A stretch of 35,186 nt of DNA, taken from an uncultured Clostridia bacterium (GTDB lineage Bacteria; Bacillota; Clostridia; Christensenellales; UBA1242). A model generated the notes under the pieces. That model did no database searches, was not told the origin of the DNA, and worked only from the letters and a program-made list of their open reading frames with translations. This document shows, in pieces, positions 24,396-32,327 of this stretch. Location of the stretch: assembly GCA_944377305.1 (NCBI GenBank), contig CALWEL010000013.1, positions 1 through 35,186 on the forward strand, given 5' to 3'. The first letter of the stretch is position 1; every line of letters starts with the position of its first letter. The translations under genes were made by a program, and so were the position numbers.

Positions 24396-24863
24396 ATGGA
24401 TAAAAATTTTATGACAAAAGAAGGTTATGAACGAACTAAGGAAAGACTTGATTTCCTAAAAACTGTTAAACGTCAAGAAGTTGCTCAAAAATTAGCTGAA
24501 GCTAGAAGTTATGGTGATTTGAGCGAAAACAGCGAATACGACATTGCTCGCGATGAGCAGGCTAATGTGGAGGCTGAAATTTTTGAATTGGAAAACAAAT
24601 TGAAATCTGTAGAAATTATTGATAACAAAAAAGTGAACACTAGCAAAGTGAGTGTCGGATGTAAAGTCTCAATTCAAAATATTCAAACTAAACAAAATTT
24701 TGAATATAAAATTGTTGGAGATATTGACTCAGATCCTCTCAATGGCTTAATAAGCAATGCATCCCCTATTGGTGCAGGTTTGATGGATAAAAAAGTTGGA
24801 GAAATAGCTAAAATCAAGACCCCTATGGGAATTGTTGAATATAAAATTATTAGTATAAAATAA
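24396..24863 (+). CDS. greA: Transcription elongation factor GreA
   Basis: GreA rescues backtracked RNA polymerase by stimulating transcript cleavage. The 155 residues contain the N-terminal coiled coil with the family signature: MTKEGYERTKERLDFL, then AEARSYGDLSENSEYDIAR, where the Asp and Glu at the coiled-coil tip enter the polymerase channel. The C-terminal domain (about 80-155) ends in SPIGAGLMDKKVGEIAKI, the usual PxxxAL-like/G-D-x-V region. The start follows a GGAGAG site. Monocistronic, from a strong promoter to a terminator at 24957-24994. Confidence 0.96.
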   Translation: MDKNFMTKEGYERTKERLDFLKTVKRQEVAQKLAEARSYGDLSENSEYDIARDEQANVEAEIFELENKLKSVEIIDNKKVNTSKVSVGCKVSIQNIQTKQNFEYKIVGDIDSDPLNGLISNASPIGAGLMDKKVGEIAKIKTPMGIVEYKIISIK

Positions 24864-24956
24864 TTCCAATTTTTTGGTATCAAAATTTTTTAAAATTTTG
24901 GTAACTATTATAAAAATTAATATAAAACAAAAATTTATCAAGGCTTGTAACCCTAA

Positions 24957-24994
24957 CGAAAAATAGTAGCGAATATTATCGCTACTATTTTTTG
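24957..24994. terminator. Bidirectional terminator after greA
   Basis: Perfect 12-bp stem AAATAGTAGCGA (24961-24972) / TCGCTACTATTT (24979-24990) with a 6-nt loop. T6 follows on the plus strand and T5 on the minus strand. It lies between greA and the convergent membrane protein gene. Confidence 0.9.
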
Positions 24995-25144
24995 TATCCA
25001 TTTCATAAATTATTAACTAAGATTCATTGCTTTTGAAACTAGCGGGAATAAATAAAAAAGCCTACTTTTTATTGATAAAACTTTTTTCAATCAGTTCGAA
25101 AAGATATAGTTTAATTGTATCTTGTTTGTTTCAATTGAAATTTG

Positions 25145-25657
25145 TTATTGTTTATCTTTATTGATATCCTCGCCTTCAATCGCTTGAAGATTTGAATTAT
25201 CAGAATTGACATTTTTATCCAATTCTTTGAAAATATCATCCATATTTTTTTCTACCTTTATGCATAATGCACCGATCAACAAACCCACTGACAATAAATT
25301 GCCTGTGAATAGAGACAAAACTAACAATGTAATAATCAAACCTTTGTTTTCCTTGAATGCACTATTCTTATTGTTGAGCACAATTGAAAATCCCAATTGC
25401 AAGGCACTAATAATCAAACAGTATATTCCACCAAATATAAATGTACTCTTAGTGATAGATAATATGCTATTGATCTCTGATTCTGAAAACTCGGCAATAC
25501 TACCATCTTCTGTCAAAATATCTACCACCAAATCATAAGTGACTAGACTTGAACAAAATAGAAAAAATACACCACATAAAATTATTATCACAGCATATAT
25601 GATATTTATTATAGTAGCAACATTTATTAGTAGTTTGCGTGTGCTAGTCGTATCCAT
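25145..25657 (-). CDS. Uncharacterised multi-pass membrane protein
   Basis: 170 residues with hydrophobic segments at about 10-37, 70-93 and 106-133 (the last may be two short helices) and a hydrophilic Asn/Asp/Lys C-tail (about 140-170). An acidic loop (about 45-65) separates the first two. I do not recognise a family. AAGGAG precedes the ATG at 25657 and a consensus promoter lies upstream. The gene is monocistronic and divergent from holB. Confidence 0.75.
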   Translation of the reverse strand: MDTTSTRKLLINVATIINIIYAVIIILCGVFFLFCSSLVTYDLVVDILTEDGSIAEFSESEINSILSITKSTFIFGGIYCLIISALQLGFSIVLNNKNSAFKENKGLIITLLVLSLFTGNLLSVGLLIGALCIKVEKNMDDIFKELDKNVNSDNSNLQAIEGEDINKDKQ

Positions 25658-25680
25658 TGTCTCTCCTTGATATATTCTAA

Positions 25681-25710
25681 ATTATACCACTCAATTTTCA
25701 ATTATGTCAA
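25681..25710 (-). promoter_or_regulatory. Promoter of the membrane protein gene
   Basis: TTGACA (25705-25710), an 18-nt spacer and TATAAT (25681-25686) on the minus strand, both perfect consensus. Confidence 0.85.
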
Positions 25711-25724
25711 TTCTTTTAAATTAT

Positions 25725-25753
25725 TTGTAAATTTAATGCGTATATGATATAAT
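25725..25753 (+). promoter_or_regulatory. holB promoter for a leaderless transcript
   Basis: TTGTAA (25725-25730), a 17-nt spacer and an extended -10 TGaTATAAT (hexamer 25748-25753). Seven nt separate it from the holB ATG, and there is no Shine-Dalgarno, so translation should start at or within 1 nt of the 5' end. Confidence 0.75.
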
Positions 25754-25760
25754 TTTATAT

Positions 25761-26687
25761 ATGTTTGAATCCATTGCAGACACATCAATATATAAAAACT
25801 TAAATTTAAATAAAAATCTGTCACATTCATATCTATTCTATTCCTCAGACAAAGAATTGAATAATATTTTGGCATTATTTTTTGCTAAAACTTTATTGTG
25901 TGAAACTCATTTGGGTACAGATCAATGTAATAGCTGTAAACAGTTTGATGCACGAACTCACCCCGATTTGACTATTTTAAAGCAAGATAGCATCAAAGTG
26001 GAGGACATATCAAAAATTATTAACAAATTGAATACTCTTCCAATTTCTGCAGATAAAAAAGTGTTTGTAATTTTAAATGCTGAAACAATCAATGAAATAG
26101 CTCAAAATAAGTTGTTGAAATCTTTAGAAGAACCAAATTCTAGCAATGTGTTCATATTGACAACTACTAAAACGGATAAATTGCTAAAAACGATCTTGAG
26201 CAGATTGAATAAAATATATCTACCTTACCCCAACTTTAATGATAAAAAGATAATAGCTGAAGAGCTAAAAAAACAAAATATCAATATTGAAAAATTAATC
26301 AATTCTGACTTTAGCTTAACCGACATTATAAATTTAAGTATAGATCCGAATTATCAAAAAATAATAGATGAAATTTTTAAACTTCTCAGAGATATAAATA
26401 CTACTGCGGACATTCCGTCTGTTGTAAACTCTCTATCTATCAATGATAAAAACAATTTTTACATTTGTTTTCAAGATATTGTCTTATCTTGCATCAAGGA
26501 TGATTATAAGAAATATGATAGAAATTTAATAGAAAGGATCAATTCTAAATATTCCAAAAAGGCACTCTTAAAATCCCTTCCATTGATTGAAGATGCCTAC
26601 AAAAAACAAATGTCAAATGTAAATTTTTATTATATTTTAGACAATCTAATGTTTAATATTTTAAAGGAGAAATTTTTATGCAAATGA
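25761..26687 (+). CDS. holB: DNA polymerase III delta-prime subunit
   Basis: A clamp-loader AAA+ subunit of 308 residues. Recognisable parts are the Cys region CNSCKQF with HPDLTIL (about 54-72), KVEDISKIINKLN, KKVFVILNAETINEIAQNKLLKSLEEPNSS split over 105-135, and a degenerate sensor ILSRLNKIYLPYP (SRC in other subunits). The P-loop is not intact (SSDKELN), as expected for delta-prime rather than the DnaX ATPase. It heads holB-ricT-trmN6, the order known from Bacillus, and overlaps ricT by 10 nt. The mRNA appears leaderless. Confidence 0.9.
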   Translation: MFESIADTSIYKNLNLNKNLSHSYLFYSSDKELNNILALFFAKTLLCETHLGTDQCNSCKQFDARTHPDLTILKQDSIKVEDISKIINKLNTLPISADKKVFVILNAETINEIAQNKLLKSLEEPNSSNVFILTTTKTDKLLKTILSRLNKIYLPYPNFNDKKIIAEELKKQNINIEKLINSDFSLTDIINLSIDPNYQKIIDEIFKLLRDINTTADIPSVVNSLSINDKNNFYICFQDIVLSCIKDDYKKYDRNLIERINSKYSKKALLKSLPLIEDAYKKQMSNVNFYYILDNLMFNILKEKFLCK

Positions 26688-27481
26688 CTGAAGTATTATT
26701 GTTTGACACTCCGACATCGGTATATATTAAAACTAATGAAAAATTAAAAAAAAATCAAAGAGTTATTGTATCTTTTAACGATAATCTAGAGCTTGGATTA
26801 GTCAAAGGCAACAAAACCATTGAAGTTGAAAAAGACATCGCAGATTTCATTCGAATCGCCTCAACTGAAGATAATCAAAAACGATGCGAAAATTGCAAAT
26901 ATGCGCGCTCTCTACTTCCGGATATCAAACAAGAAGCGAACAGATTAAATCTTGATATGAAAATAGGATTTATATCTACAAATTTAGATAGAACAAAAAT
27001 TGTGGTAAATTATACCGCCGATGAACGAGTAGATTTTCGCGAATTGATCAAAGTGCTGGCTAGCAAATACAAAACAAGAATAGAAATGAAACAAATAGGC
27101 AATCGTGACGAAAGCAAGGTGATTGGTGCAATAGGAATTTGTGGTAGAGAGACGTGTTGCAAATCATTTTTATCCGACTTTGACAAAGTATCCATCAAAA
27201 TGGCAAAAAATCAAAATCTGGCGCTCAATCCTAACCGTATCAATGGTATGTGTGGCAGATTGTTGTGTTGTCTAAAATACGAAGATGAATTTTATGAAGA
27301 AATGCAAAAGAAAATGCCTAAAATCTCGTCCTCTGTCAGAACTCCCGACGGAACAGGGAAAGTGATTGCTTTGGACTTTTTGAAAGAACTTGTCACTGTC
27401 GAATTTCTCAAGCACGGAGATGAAGAGTCTACTGAAATAAAGACTTTTAATTTATCAGATATTTCAAAAGATAAAAAGTAG
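26678..27481 (+). CDS. ricT: PSP1-domain protein RicT (YaaT)
   Basis: RicT (YaaT) is part of the RicA-RicF-RicT complex that assists RNase Y and carries iron-sulfur clusters; it also affects sporulation in Bacillus. The 267 residues contain the PSP1 core: RCENCKYAR (about 69-77), DRTKIVVNYTADERVDFREL, AIGICGRETCCKSFL (about 148-162), and NGMCGRLLCCLKYE (about 189-202). The Cys-rich motifs are complete. AAAGGAG lies 8 nt before the ATG at 26678; an ATG 6 nt later is less well placed. RicA and RicF are not in this window. Confidence 0.93.
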   Translation: MQMTEVLLFDTPTSVYIKTNEKLKKNQRVIVSFNDNLELGLVKGNKTIEVEKDIADFIRIASTEDNQKRCENCKYARSLLPDIKQEANRLNLDMKIGFISTNLDRTKIVVNYTADERVDFRELIKVLASKYKTRIEMKQIGNRDESKVIGAIGICGRETCCKSFLSDFDKVSIKMAKNQNLALNPNRINGMCGRLLCCLKYEDEFYEEMQKKMPKISSSVRTPDGTGKVIALDFLKELVTVEFLKHGDEESTEIKTFNLSDISKDKK

Positions 27482-27489
27482 GATAAAAA

Positions 27490-28164
27490 ATGAAAAAGAT
27501 TGACAATTTTAAACTAGAGCATTTTGACAACGGTATTTCCGTATATCAAAGTGACAATTACTATAAATTCACTCAAGATGCGATTTTGCTTGCTAAATTT
27601 TGCAATATTAAGCATAGTGACAATGTCCTAGAGATATGTGCAGGTAGTGGGGTCATCAGTTTTTATGCTTATTCGCTCTGCCCTTTCAATCATCTTTATT
27701 TCAACGAAATTCAGCCTGAGATGTGCGAAATTATCGAAGAAAATATTAAATTTAATGGTTTCAAACGAAAGAGCAAAATTTTTAATTGCAATTTAAAAAA
27801 TTTAAAATTATCAGACTTTCCAAAAAATTTAGACGTAATTATTTGTAATCCTCCCTATCAAAAGATTAATAATAATAGCAAAATAAACGAACGATATGAA
27901 ATCGCTATTGCACGTCACGAGATTGAAGCGACACTAGAAGATATTATAAAAAAATCAAGTGAACTTCTAAAGGACAAAGGTCGGCTTTATATGGTACATA
28001 TCGCTCCACGCACGACAGAAATTGTGGCATATTGTGCCAAATATAATATGCAAGTGAAACGTATGAAATTCATTTTTAATGGGGACAAAGAAGCATATCT
28101 CGTTTTAATAGAAGCGGTCAAGGGAGCGAATCCTGGCGTGCGAGTAACCAAAAATAAAGAATAA
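27490..28164 (+). CDS. trmN6: tRNA A37 N6-methyltransferase-like protein (TrmN6/YabB)
   Basis: A SAM-dependent methyltransferase of 224 residues. Motif I is VLEICAGSGVISF (about 47-59), motif IV is the adenine-N6 signature IICNPPYQ (about 118-125), and FTQDAILLAKF near residue 30 is the common N-terminal element of this family. It probably modifies A37 of a tRNA; the exact tRNA is not predictable here. The final NPGVRVTKNKE resembles the C-terminus of clostridial relatives. It follows ricT by 8 nt with a poor ribosome-binding site (AGGA). No terminator was recognised downstream. Confidence 0.85.
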   Translation: MKKIDNFKLEHFDNGISVYQSDNYYKFTQDAILLAKFCNIKHSDNVLEICAGSGVISFYAYSLCPFNHLYFNEIQPEMCEIIEENIKFNGFKRKSKIFNCNLKNLKLSDFPKNLDVIICNPPYQKINNNSKINERYEIAIARHEIEATLEDIIKKSSELLKDKGRLYMVHIAPRTTEIVAYCAKYNMQVKRMKFIFNGDKEAYLVLIEAVKGANPGVRVTKNKE

Positions 28165-28386
28165 ACACATTCTCAAATGAAATTATGAAGCAGTACAAAC
28201 CATTTAATCTTTGACTTTTTCTTTATAAACTAAATTTTATTAATAATTTTAGAATCTTATAAAACTGAACACCAATTGTCAATATGAATTTTTATGACTC
28301 AACATATTTAAATTACAAAACATTTGCCATTCAAAATTTTGCTCAACTGTAGCGATATACTCACTAGATTAGATTAATTACCATTG
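28165..28386. other. Intergenic region without recognised features
   Basis: Together with the terminator at 28387-28434 and the 3' flank up to 28530, this is a 366-bp stretch between the convergent trmN6 and the coiled-coil protein gene. No gene, RNA or plus-strand terminator is visible. Confidence 0.5.
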
Positions 28387-28434
28387 CAAAAAAGAAACTT
28401 AACTATTGATATTAGACTCATAATAGCTAAGTTT
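28387..28434 (-). terminator. Terminator of the coiled-coil acidic-repeat protein gene
   Basis: AAACTTA (28395-28401) / TAAGTTT (28428-28434), with inner TATT/AATA pairing. On the minus strand it is followed by C-T6. It lies about 100 nt past the stop codon. Confidence 0.65.
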
Positions 28435-28530
28435 GATATTACCTTCATTTCGTTAAGTCTCTTCTTCATTTGGACAAATACACTTTGCTCGCTAGTGGAA
28501 TTTCTTTACATTAATTAACAATGGACTTTA

Positions 28531-30291
28531 TCAATCTGATAGATTATAATTTAATGTTTTAGGCTGAATAGATAAAAGACTCTCAACGTCCATATTGGTT
28601 TGTGATAATAGATCTTTAACTTGATTATTATTATAGATCTTGCTAACAATAATTGTGCAATAGTTATAATTTGGCAGTCTATTTTTTGATTGAGCTAGGC
28701 GTTCGTCTTCACTAAGAATATCGTGATCGTCAAAAATGGCGTCGTCAACGTGTTCAATATTTATTATATAGACTCCGATATCAGCTAAATTATTGTAATT
28801 TTCTATTGCAACAAAATGATTATTAGGAATTTCATAAACATAGTTGTCTAGATTAAATCCTATCTTAATATCGTTATGATTTATTATATTTATAAATTTG
28901 CTTATATTTTTTTTGTCCAAATCGTTCAATGAACCTATGTCGTTAGTTAGATCTGAACATAATTTTTTTAATGCATCCGTAACTATCTGAATATCTCCTT
29001 TTAATTTTGGAAATTTTGATGCAACTATAGCAAGACATTCTTCTATGTTGTTATACTGATTGATTTCTTTATCTAAAAACTTTCCTGCTATATTTATTAT
29101 ATTATTCACTTTTTCAACAAAGTCTTGTACATCAAATGATTTTGCAAGCGAAGGATAAATATATGCACTGTTCATTTGAAATTCTATAAATTTCCATGTG
29201 TCCGAAACTGTAAATTCTTCTTCTAGTTCTTCATCTTCTTCAAGATCATCGTCATCTTCAAACTCTTCATCTTCTTCAAGATCATCGTCATCTTCAAACT
29301 CTTCATCTTCTTCAAGATCATCGTCGTATTCAAACTCTTTGTCTTCTTCTAGATCGGAATCTTTTTGATCTAAATTTGTATCAATTTGTTCATTATCTTC
29401 TACAGAATTCTTAGCCTGTCTTTCTAATGATGAAATAGTTTCATCAATTTCATTATTATAGTTCTCAATTGTATTTTCAACTTCGGACTGTTCTATATTT
29501 TCAGTAATAATTTCAGAAGAGTCATCGCTTGATATTTGCAAATTTTCCTCTTCATCTTTCTTTCCTCGTATACTATTAAATTTTTTAGCAATGGATTCTC
29601 TCATTTCTTGAAAGATTGATTTAAATCTACTTAAACCATTCTGTATAGAACTTGCTACAATCGCTGTACCTGCAACAATTTTAGTCTTTGAATTGTCAAG
29701 TATTTTTTTTATCTTAGATTTTAAAGTATCCCATTTGCTTGCACTTTTTGCTTTAAACTCTTCCATTTCTGTTATAAAATCAGTTGATATCTTTTTTATT
29801 CTCTTACCAACATTTGAAAAAAAGTTGACAGATTTTTTTCCAATAGCATTTATAAATTTGTTAGTATTTTTTTCTACATTATTTAATGATTCTTTTTCTT
29901 TAACTTCTGAAGTTTCTAAAGTCCCTTTGAACCATTTGATTCCATTTACAAACTTCTCGTTTAAAAAATCTATGAAGTTATCTGTATTAGTTTGTATATT
30001 AGCTGTGCTTTTTTTTAATTTATCAAAAGTAGATCTGTCAATTTCGCTTAACTTATCACCAAAACTTGCTAGTTTATTCCCAGTTACACGCAAGCCATCT
30101 GTCAAATGATGCATTTCATTGTTTGCCCACTCTTCAATTTTATCCCAAATTTCTGTCAGTTTAGTTTTAATTTCGCTATCTGTCCTGAAACTTGAGGCGG
30201 AATATTTTAAATCTCTAAAAAATTCATTTATTTGACCACCAATTTCTGAATATACATCCGAAACACGACTTAAAACACTTTCTGCTCTCAC
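28531..30291 (-). CDS. Large coiled-coil protein with acidic tandem repeats, unknown function
   Basis: 586 residues, no signal peptide. Residues 1-100 are amphipathic helices with aromatic pairs (EIWDKIEEWANNEMHHL), which may resemble secreted WXG/LXG-type helical domains, though this is weak. Residues 100-255 are Lys-rich helices with repeated F-x-N patterns (NFFSNVGKRIKKI) and a short Ala/Val/Ile segment (about 206-218) that could touch a membrane. Residues about 260-365 are strongly acidic, including three near-perfect 12-residue repeats (FEDDDDLEEDEE). A separate C-terminal domain (about 370-586) is globular-looking. The start is GTG at 30291, 6 nt after GGAGG. It interrupts the holB-ricT-trmN6-rsmI order on the opposite strand. 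I cannot name it. Confidence 0.8.
   Translation of the reverse strand: MRAESVLSRVSDVYSEIGGQINEFFRDLKYSASSFRTDSEIKTKLTEIWDKIEEWANNEMHHLTDGLRVTGNKLASFGDKLSEIDRSTFDKLKKSTANIQTNTDNFIDFLNEKFVNGIKWFKGTLETSEVKEKESLNNVEKNTNKFINAIGKKSVNFFSNVGKRIKKISTDFITEMEEFKAKSASKWDTLKSKIKKILDNSKTKIVAGTAIVASSIQNGLSRFKSIFQEMRESIAKKFNSIRGKKDEEENLQISSDDSSEIITENIEQSEVENTIENYNNEIDETISSLERQAKNSVEDNEQIDTNLDQKDSDLEEDKEFEYDDDLEEDEEFEDDDDLEEDEEFEDDDDLEEDEELEEEFTVSDTWKFIEFQMNSAYIYPSLAKSFDVQDFVEKVNNIINIAGKFLDKEINQYNNIEECLAIVASKFPKLKGDIQIVTDALKKLCSDLTNDIGSLNDLDKKNISKFINIINHNDIKIGFNLDNYVYEIPNNHFVAIENYNNLADIGVYIINIEHVDDAIFDDHDILSEDERLAQSKNRLPNYNYCTIIVSKIYNNNQVKDLLSQTNMDVESLLSIQPKTLNYNLSD
29228..29335. repeat. 36-bp tandem repeat, three copies plus a degenerate fourth
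   Basis: Units at 29228-29263, 29264-29299 and 29300-29335, nearly identical, with a decayed fourth unit to about 29361. Each encodes 12 residues of the acidic stretch (core DDDDLEED). In-frame copy-number change is possible without breaking the gene. Confidence 0.92.
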
Positions 30292-30326
30292 AAAATACCT
30301 CCAAGATACAATCAAAATACAAAGTA

Positions 30327-30355
30327 ATTATAATTCTTATCTGAATGAATGTCAA
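30327..30355 (-). promoter_or_regulatory. Promoter of the coiled-coil protein gene
   Basis: Perfect TTGACA (30350-30355), 17-nt spacer and TATAAT (30327-30332) on the minus strand. The start is expected near 30320, with a leader of about 30 nt that contains the GGAGG site. Confidence 0.9.
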
Positions 30356-30716
30356 GATATTTAAATTATTATTATTTAATTACAATCTGTAAAAACACTT
30401 AAATAAAAAATTATTATTACATTATGATAAACAAGTAATTTCTATATATATTTTGAGATTAATCAATTCCTCAATATATTTTAATTATTTATATAAGTAG
30501 TTTTGTATGATTTTTATCGAAGATATATATTAATATAAATTCAATTCATCAATGAAATAAAAAAAATTATAATTTCAACAAATATCTCAACAAATTTTAA
30601 GATTCATATATGTATTGTCTTGCTATTCAAATTTTCACTATTTTGTTGAAACCATAAAGATAAAATTGATAATTAGTCAGAAATCTGAAATATTCTGATT
30701 TTATTTAAATCTAAAC
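30356..30716. other. AT-rich divergent intergenic region
   Basis: About 360 bp between two divergent promoters. No gene, RNA or GC-containing hairpin was found. Confidence 0.55.
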
Positions 30717-30745
30717 TTTACAATTAAAATAGATTAATGTATAAT
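30717..30745 (+). promoter_or_regulatory. rsmI promoter for a leaderless transcript
   Basis: TTTACA (30717-30722), a 17-nt spacer and TATAAT (30740-30745). Six nt lie between the -10 and the ATG at 30752, so transcription should begin at the start codon. Confidence 0.8.
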
Positions 30746-30751
30746 AATCAT

Positions 30752-31558
30752 ATGTTATATATAGTTGCAACGCCAATAGGCAATCTAGAAGATATTAGCA
30801 TTCGTGCAATAAAAGTTATGCGTGAATGCGATATAATTGCTTGTGAAGATACTCGCCATAGCAAAATATTGCTCAATCATTACGATATCAATACAAAAAC
30901 TATTTCTTATCATAAATATAATGAACAAAATAGTGCGGATGGAATCGTTTCACTCCTAAAACAAGGTAAAAATGTCGCTCTAATATCTGATGCTGGAATG
31001 CCAATAGTTTCCGATCCGGGCAATATACTTGTCAAAAAATTGATCGAAAATGATCTGCCCTTTACCATTGTGCCTGGTGCAAATGCGGGATTGTCTGCAC
31101 TGATTTTGAGCGGATTTGATGCTTCAAAGTTTGCCTTTTTTGGTTTTTTAAGCGAAAAAAATAAAATATTAAAAACGCAACTTAATGATATTAAGAATTT
31201 TGAAGGAACTAGAATTGTCTATTCATCAAAATACAATATTAATAAAGATCTACAAAATCTACATTCATGTTTGGGTGCGGTCAATGTGGCAATTGTGAGC
31301 GAGATCACGAAAATACACGAAAATGTTAATATTCAATCTCTCCCCTACTCAATTGAAGAACCAAAAGGAGAATATGTGATTGTGATTGAATATGTTAATA
31401 AATCAAAAATTTGCCCTAACGATACCGAAATTTTAGACGAATTAAAAGATTTGTTGCGCTCAATTGATAAATCTACAGCAATGAAAATGCTGAAAGAGAA
31501 ATACAATATATCCAAATCATATATTTACAATTTATATGAAAAATCAAAGTTAAAGTAA
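30752..31558 (+). CDS. rsmI: 16S rRNA (cytidine1402-2'-O)-methyltransferase RsmI
   Basis: RsmI methylates the 2'-O of C1402 in 16S rRNA, the same nucleotide that RsmH (also in this window) methylates at N4. The 268 residues start with the family's MLYIVATPIGNLEDISIRA, then CEDTRHSKILL, SYHKYNE, LISDAGMPIVSDPG and VPGANAGLSAL. The tetrapyrrole-methylase fold is complete, and the C-terminal extension (about 225-268) is the usual helical tail. An in-frame ATG at 30737 overlaps the -10 hexamer, so 30752 is the true start. The mRNA appears leaderless. Confidence 0.96.
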   Translation: MLYIVATPIGNLEDISIRAIKVMRECDIIACEDTRHSKILLNHYDINTKTISYHKYNEQNSADGIVSLLKQGKNVALISDAGMPIVSDPGNILVKKLIENDLPFTIVPGANAGLSALILSGFDASKFAFFGFLSEKNKILKTQLNDIKNFEGTRIVYSSKYNINKDLQNLHSCLGAVNVAIVSEITKIHENVNIQSLPYSIEEPKGEYVIVIEYVNKSKICPNDTEILDELKDLLRSIDKSTAMKMLKEKYNISKSYIYNLYEKSKLK

Positions 31559-31643
31559 CTCTATTTGATCATTATTTAATTTTAAATATACGGAATGTAA
31601 ATTCTAAACTATATTTTTAAAATTTACTTCCTTTCTTTGTCGT
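31559..31643. other. Short 3' flank of rsmI
   Basis: Part of a 302-bp stretch between convergent rsmI and the pyrophosphatase gene. No plus-strand terminator with a T run was seen. A weak hairpin (about 31774-31794) lies in the remainder. Confidence 0.4.
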
Positions 31644-31684
31644 AAAAAAATGCACCTCCTAAAATGTATAATTTTTGAGGTGCA
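31644..31684 (-). terminator. Terminator on the minus strand after the pyrophosphatase gene
   Basis: TGCACCTC (31651-31658) / GAGGTGCA (31677-31684) with inner AAAA/TTTT pairing, followed on the minus strand by T7. It is about 175 nt past the pyrophosphatase stop codon. Confidence 0.85.
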
Positions 31685-31860
31685 CTTCAATAAACTCAGT
31701 TTTTTATTTTAAATTAATGATTAATTATCACTAAATTTTGGATAAATATTTATTATTAATATAAACAATAGAGTGAAAGCAACTTTGCTTTTCATCTTAT
31801 ATTAAAAATTTTTGCACTTTATAAATAATAAGTGACTTAATAAAAAAGTTCACTATTCTA

Positions 31861-32199
31861 TTATTTTCTAATGATAACAGATTTAAAGTATCTCTCCTGA
31901 AATTCAGTCAAGGCATAAATTTGATCATCCGAATAATCTCTTCCTTCTGCCATAACAACTAATTTGTCATCATTATCATCAATTCTATGAATGATTGCTA
32001 TAACCATACCATTAAATTCATCTAATGGTTTATGCTCACCTAAAACATATGCATCTAGTTCTTCACCATCACCTGAAATTGTATTTGGAATATATCCATA
32101 ATTAACTGGATATATAAACCCATGTTTTGGATGCTTGCTTCCCAATGGCCTATCCATTTTTACCGTAACAATTTTTCCTAAATATTCTTTATTTTCCAT
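31861..32199 (-). CDS. Short inorganic pyrophosphatase (family I-like)
   Basis: 112 residues, far below the usual 175. The active-site region is present: GFIYPVNYGYIPNTISGDGE, then ELDAYVLGE, corresponding to the Tyr and the Asp cluster of family I enzymes (GDGDPLD is GDGEELD here). An acidic metal-site segment, DDNDDKLVVMAEG, follows, and ERYF matches the conserved Tyr helix. The N-terminal strand block of longer enzymes is missing. It likely hydrolyses pyrophosphate or a related diphosphate, but the substrate is not certain. GGAG lies 9 nt before the ATG at 32199. Its start overlaps the end of a short in-frame segment of unclear status. Confidence 0.78.
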   Translation of the reverse strand: MENKEYLGKIVTVKMDRPLGSKHPKHGFIYPVNYGYIPNTISGDGEELDAYVLGEHKPLDEFNGMVIAIIHRIDDNDDKLVVMAEGRDYSDDQIYALTEFQERYFKSVIIRK

Positions 32200-32290
32200 C
32201 TTTTTCTACTCCATCTTGCAAAATTATATATTTGGACGACATCCTCATAAATATATCATATGTCTTGTTAGAATTTTCTACAGCAATCAT
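32189..32290 (-). pseudogene. Possible frameshifted 3' end of the preceding gene, or a 33-residue protein
   Basis: From ATG 32290 this frame encodes 33 residues (MIAVENSNKTYDIFMRMS then SKYIILQDGVEKDGK). The frame stays open upstream to about 32335 (YNTLKYYPFDYAQT), right where the 125-residue gene ends, but in a different reading frame. The composition looks protein-like and it ends 10 nt inside the pyrophosphatase gene. No ribosome-binding site is evident. A single-base change near 32330-32335 would join it to the upstream gene as a 170-residue product. Confidence 0.3.
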
Positions 32291-32327
32291 TGTCTGGGCA
32301 TAATCAAAAGGATAATATTTAAGAGTA

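Noticed and set aside
29228..29335. CRISPR-like repeat
   Set aside because: The units are directly adjacent without spacers and encode an acidic repeat inside a gene.
30737..30751. ATG at 30737 as rsmI start
   Set aside because: It overlaps the TATAAT hexamer, and the conserved RsmI N-terminus begins at 30752.
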